A DNA stretch of 64,000 nt from contig NZ_JAABOQ010000006.1 of the NCBI RefSeq assembly GCF_010671565.1, positions 62,001 to 126,000 on the forward strand. The letters are read 5' to 3'. This DNA comes from Spongiivirga citrea (lineage in GTDB: Bacteria; Bacteroidota; Bacteroidia; Flavobacteriales; Flavobacteriaceae). The notes beneath the pieces are model-generated. The model saw only the letters and a list, made by a program, of their open reading frames with translations. It was not told the origin of the DNA and searched no databases. How positions within the stretch are numbered: the stretch's first letter is position 1; the number at the start of each line of letters is the position of its first letter. The translations under genes and the position numbers were made by a program. Positions 62,264-64,000 of this stretch are shown here, in pieces.

Positions 62264-63514
62264 ATGGAAACGACAAGCAATATTTTAACGATTAATAATG
62301 TATGGATGATGATCTGTACAGCACTTGTATTTTTTATGCACCTAGGTTTTGCTTTTTTAGAAATTGGCCTTACCAGACAAAAAAATACCATCAACATTTT
62401 GTTTAAAAACGTATTTATCATTTGCGTAGGTTTACTTTTGTACTGTTTGGTTGGGTTTAATCTAATGTACCCTTCTGGCTTTGTTGCCGGATTTATACCA
62501 GATTATTTCTTCGATCTTTTCGGCTTAAGTGCTCCAGTTACTGATGCTGGCTTAGATCTAACCTATAACGAGGGCTATACGTATTGGACAGATTTTCTTT
62601 TCCAGGGAATGTTTGCTGCCACTGCAGCAACCATAGTTTCTGGTGCCGTAGCTGAACGGATTAAACTACCTAGTTTTATGATCTTTGTGGTCTTATATGT
62701 AGGTATTGTTTATCCAATTGCCGGTTCATGGAAATGGGGTGGAGGATTCTTAGATAAATTAGGATTCTATGATTTTGCAGGTTCTACATTAGTACACTCT
62801 GTAGGAGGATGGGCTGCATTGATAGCGGTTTACTTATTAGGTGCTCGTATCGGTAAATTTGGCAGCGATGGCAAACCAAAAGCGATTCCGGGTCATAACA
62901 TTCCAATCGCAGCAGCTGGTGTATTAATTCTTTGGTTAGGATGGTTCGGCTTTAATGGCGGCTCTGTCTTATCAGCAGATCCAGGAGCAACCTCAATCAC
63001 ATTAGTAACAACTTGTTTAGCAGCAGCAGCTGGTGGTGTTGGAGCATTTATCTTTAGCTCATTCTTATACAAGAACTACGACCTAACTATGTTCCTAAAC
63101 GGTATTTTAGGTGGACTTGTAGGAATCACTGCTGGGGCCGATCAAATGGCACCAACAGATGCAATTTTAATAGGATTGATTGCCGGTGTGATCATTGTCT
63201 TAGGTGTTGCTCTAGTTGATAAATTAAAACTTGACGACCCTGTAGGTGCTATAGCCGTACACTTAATTTGTGGAATTTGGGGTACGTTAGCTGTGGGTAT
63301 TTTTGGAGCTATGGCAGGATGGGATCAATTCCTAATTCAATTAGCAGGTGTAGGAATTTATGGAGCCTTCTGCTCAGTCAGTGCCCTAGTTATATTATTA
63401 CCAATAAAAGCAACAATGGGGCTACGTGTTACCAAGGAAGAAGAAGTACAAGGTTTGGATATTCACGAACATGGCATGGACTCCTACCCAGATTTTCGAA
63501 TGAATCAACACTAA
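62264..63514 (+). CDS. amt: ammonium transporter (Amt/AmtB)
   Basis: 416 residues with eleven membrane helices. The twin-histidine pore is present: STLVHSVGGWAAL and AVHLICGIWGTL. The phenylalanine-gate helix FAATAATIVSGAVAER and the Asp in FYDFAG are conserved. The C-terminal tail (about 385-416) is cytoplasmic and would contact P-II. Amt imports ammonium. The pairing with a P-II gene just upstream is the canonical glnK-amtB operon. Confidence 0.95.
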   Translation: METTSNILTINNVWMMICTALVFFMHLGFAFLEIGLTRQKNTINILFKNVFIICVGLLLYCLVGFNLMYPSGFVAGFIPDYFFDLFGLSAPVTDAGLDLTYNEGYTYWTDFLFQGMFAATAATIVSGAVAERIKLPSFMIFVVLYVGIVYPIAGSWKWGGGFLDKLGFYDFAGSTLVHSVGGWAALIAVYLLGARIGKFGSDGKPKAIPGHNIPIAAAGVLILWLGWFGFNGGSVLSADPGATSITLVTTCLAAAAGGVGAFIFSSFLYKNYDLTMFLNGILGGLVGITAGADQMAPTDAILIGLIAGVIIVLGVALVDKLKLDDPVGAIAVHLICGIWGTLAVGIFGAMAGWDQFLIQLAGVGIYGAFCSVSALVILLPIKATMGLRVTKEEEVQGLDIHEHGMDSYPDFRMNQH

Positions 63515-63541
63515 TAACTTTTAACAAGAAGGCACAAAAAA

Positions 63542-63567
63542 CCGGATGGTGTTGCAGCACCATCCGG
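63542..63567 (+). repeat. perfect stem-loop between amt and the porin gene
   Basis: CCGGATGGTG (63542-63551) pairs perfectly with CACCATCCGG (63558-63567) around a 6-base loop. There is no T tract on the plus strand; instead an A tract precedes it, so it would terminate only minus-strand transcription. Between cotranscribed plus-strand genes it more likely caps the amt mRNA end or reduces read-through. Confidence 0.7.
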
Positions 63568-63641
63568 ATAATAATCCCTTCAACACACTATCAAATTACT
63601 CTCTGGTCAGAGAAAAACATTAATAGCTAAAATCAAATTTT

Positions 63642-64000
63642 ATGAAAGCGATTACTAAAACAAATATCGTAAAAAAAGCAGTTTTTGCCCTAAGTCTTCT
63701 TTTCACATTTAATGCCTTCGCTCAAGAAGAAGAGGCTAGCGAAAAGAAACTTAAAATAAGTGGTAGTATCGATGCTTACTACCGCACTAATCTTTCATCA
63801 ACAGATCAAGAAATTGCAGCAGGATTATCACAAGCCCCTCCGACCTCATTCGCCAATGAAACTGGATTTGCTTTAGGTATGGCAAATGTAATTGCGGCAT
63901 ACGACGGTGAAAAGACAGGTGTCGTAGCCGACTTAACTTTTGGACCTCGTGGCGATGCAGCAACTGGCGGGTTTAACTTAAATCAACTCTATGCGTACTG
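63642..64000 (+). CDS. outer-membrane porin of the nitrogen locus (partial)
   Basis: The ATG at 63642 begins a frame that runs off the right edge (119 codons seen). A signal peptide ends near NAFAQ (about residue 28). The mature start is acidic (EEEASEKKLKISG), followed by beta-strand-like segments (SIDAYYRTNL, TGFALGMANVIAAYDGEKTGVVADLTFGPRGD). The pattern is that of the putative porin (Bbp2-type) family frequently found behind amt in Flavobacteriia. It may allow passage of small nitrogen compounds; the rest of the gene is outside the window. Confidence 0.7.
   Translation, partial: MKAITKTNIVKKAVFALSLLFTFNAFAQEEEASEKKLKISGSIDAYYRTNLSSTDQEIAAGLSQAPPTSFANETGFALGMANVIAAYDGEKTGVVADLTFGPRGDAATGGFNLNQLYAY

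Noticed and set aside
1..64000. tRNA, rRNA, riboswitch or insertion-sequence content
   Set aside because: No cloverleaf-like, rRNA-like, riboswitch-core or transposase sequence was recognised in the gaps I read; gene-free stretches are short and mostly explained by promoters and hairpins.

Overview
The window is a stretch of a Bacteroidota chromosome, most likely a marine or soil Flavobacteriaceae. The evidence is the low G+C content by eye, the family-typical proteins (GldI, TssD-type Hcp, the S41, PhoD and BNR lipoproteins or secreted proteins, DUF3810, DUF4920, DUF2490), and the promoters, which repeatedly show the Bacteroidota -7 element TAnnTTTG, in several cases with a TTG/TTTG about 20 bp upstream. 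No rRNA, tRNA, CRISPR array, insertion sequence or prophage was recognised.

Layout. 1-5640 (+): the tail of a probable M28-type peptidase, a secreted esterase, an atypical SDR protein, a one-chain gluconokinase/6-phosphogluconate dehydrogenase fusion, a YdeI-like protein, an ankyrin protein and a pirin. 5732-18733 (-): a type VI secretion cargo island of the Bacteroidota kind (T6SSiii) with no sheath or baseplate genes. It holds three TssD/Hcp genes (one with a C-terminal extension), VgrG, PAAR with an extension, and three putative toxin-immunity pairs: a lysozyme-like protein with a lipoprotein, a VasX-like pore former with a DUF6708 membrane protein, and a GxSxG hydrolase with a membrane-anchored LRR protein. 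19034-25750 (+): a secreted BNR-propeller protein, a DUF2490 barrel, an SLC13 transporter and a hydrolase-OsmC fusion.

25747-32804 (-): a complete clade II nitrous oxide reductase operon in the order cytochrome c, fasciclin, nosZ, membrane protein, nosL, nosD, nosF, nosY. It is preceded by a -7 element and a CRP/FNR-type palindrome centred at about -41.5. 33073-46469 is housekeeping: ribH, a TPR protein, recF, a DUF721 protein, ndk, a PhoD-like protein, nrnA, gldI, a cyclophilin-FKBP fusion and pepD, followed by DUF3810 and the first of two amidohydrolases (the second ends at 47770).

47771-48433 holds a previously easy-to-miss 55-residue membrane protein whose start codon abuts a 12-bp inverted repeat. 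Then come a sigma-54 activator without a DNA-binding domain, MscS, a NatAB-like ABC exporter, dnaJ-grpE, an epimerase, an S41 peptidase, mnmD and DUF4920 (-). The last part carries ilvE, a MazG-like protein, a small membrane protein, an SRPBCC-GyrI protein, crcB, and a glnK-amt-porin nitrogen locus with two tandem TACCC...GGGTA inverted repeats in front of its promoter.

Three systems stand out functionally: interbacterial competition (the T6SS island), anaerobic N2O respiration under apparent NO/O2-type control, and ammonium sensing and uptake. The most novel-looking material is the set of uncharacterised effector-immunity pairs and the regulatory DNA at the nos, glnK and small-protein loci. 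All functional statements rest on reading motifs; no database search was possible.
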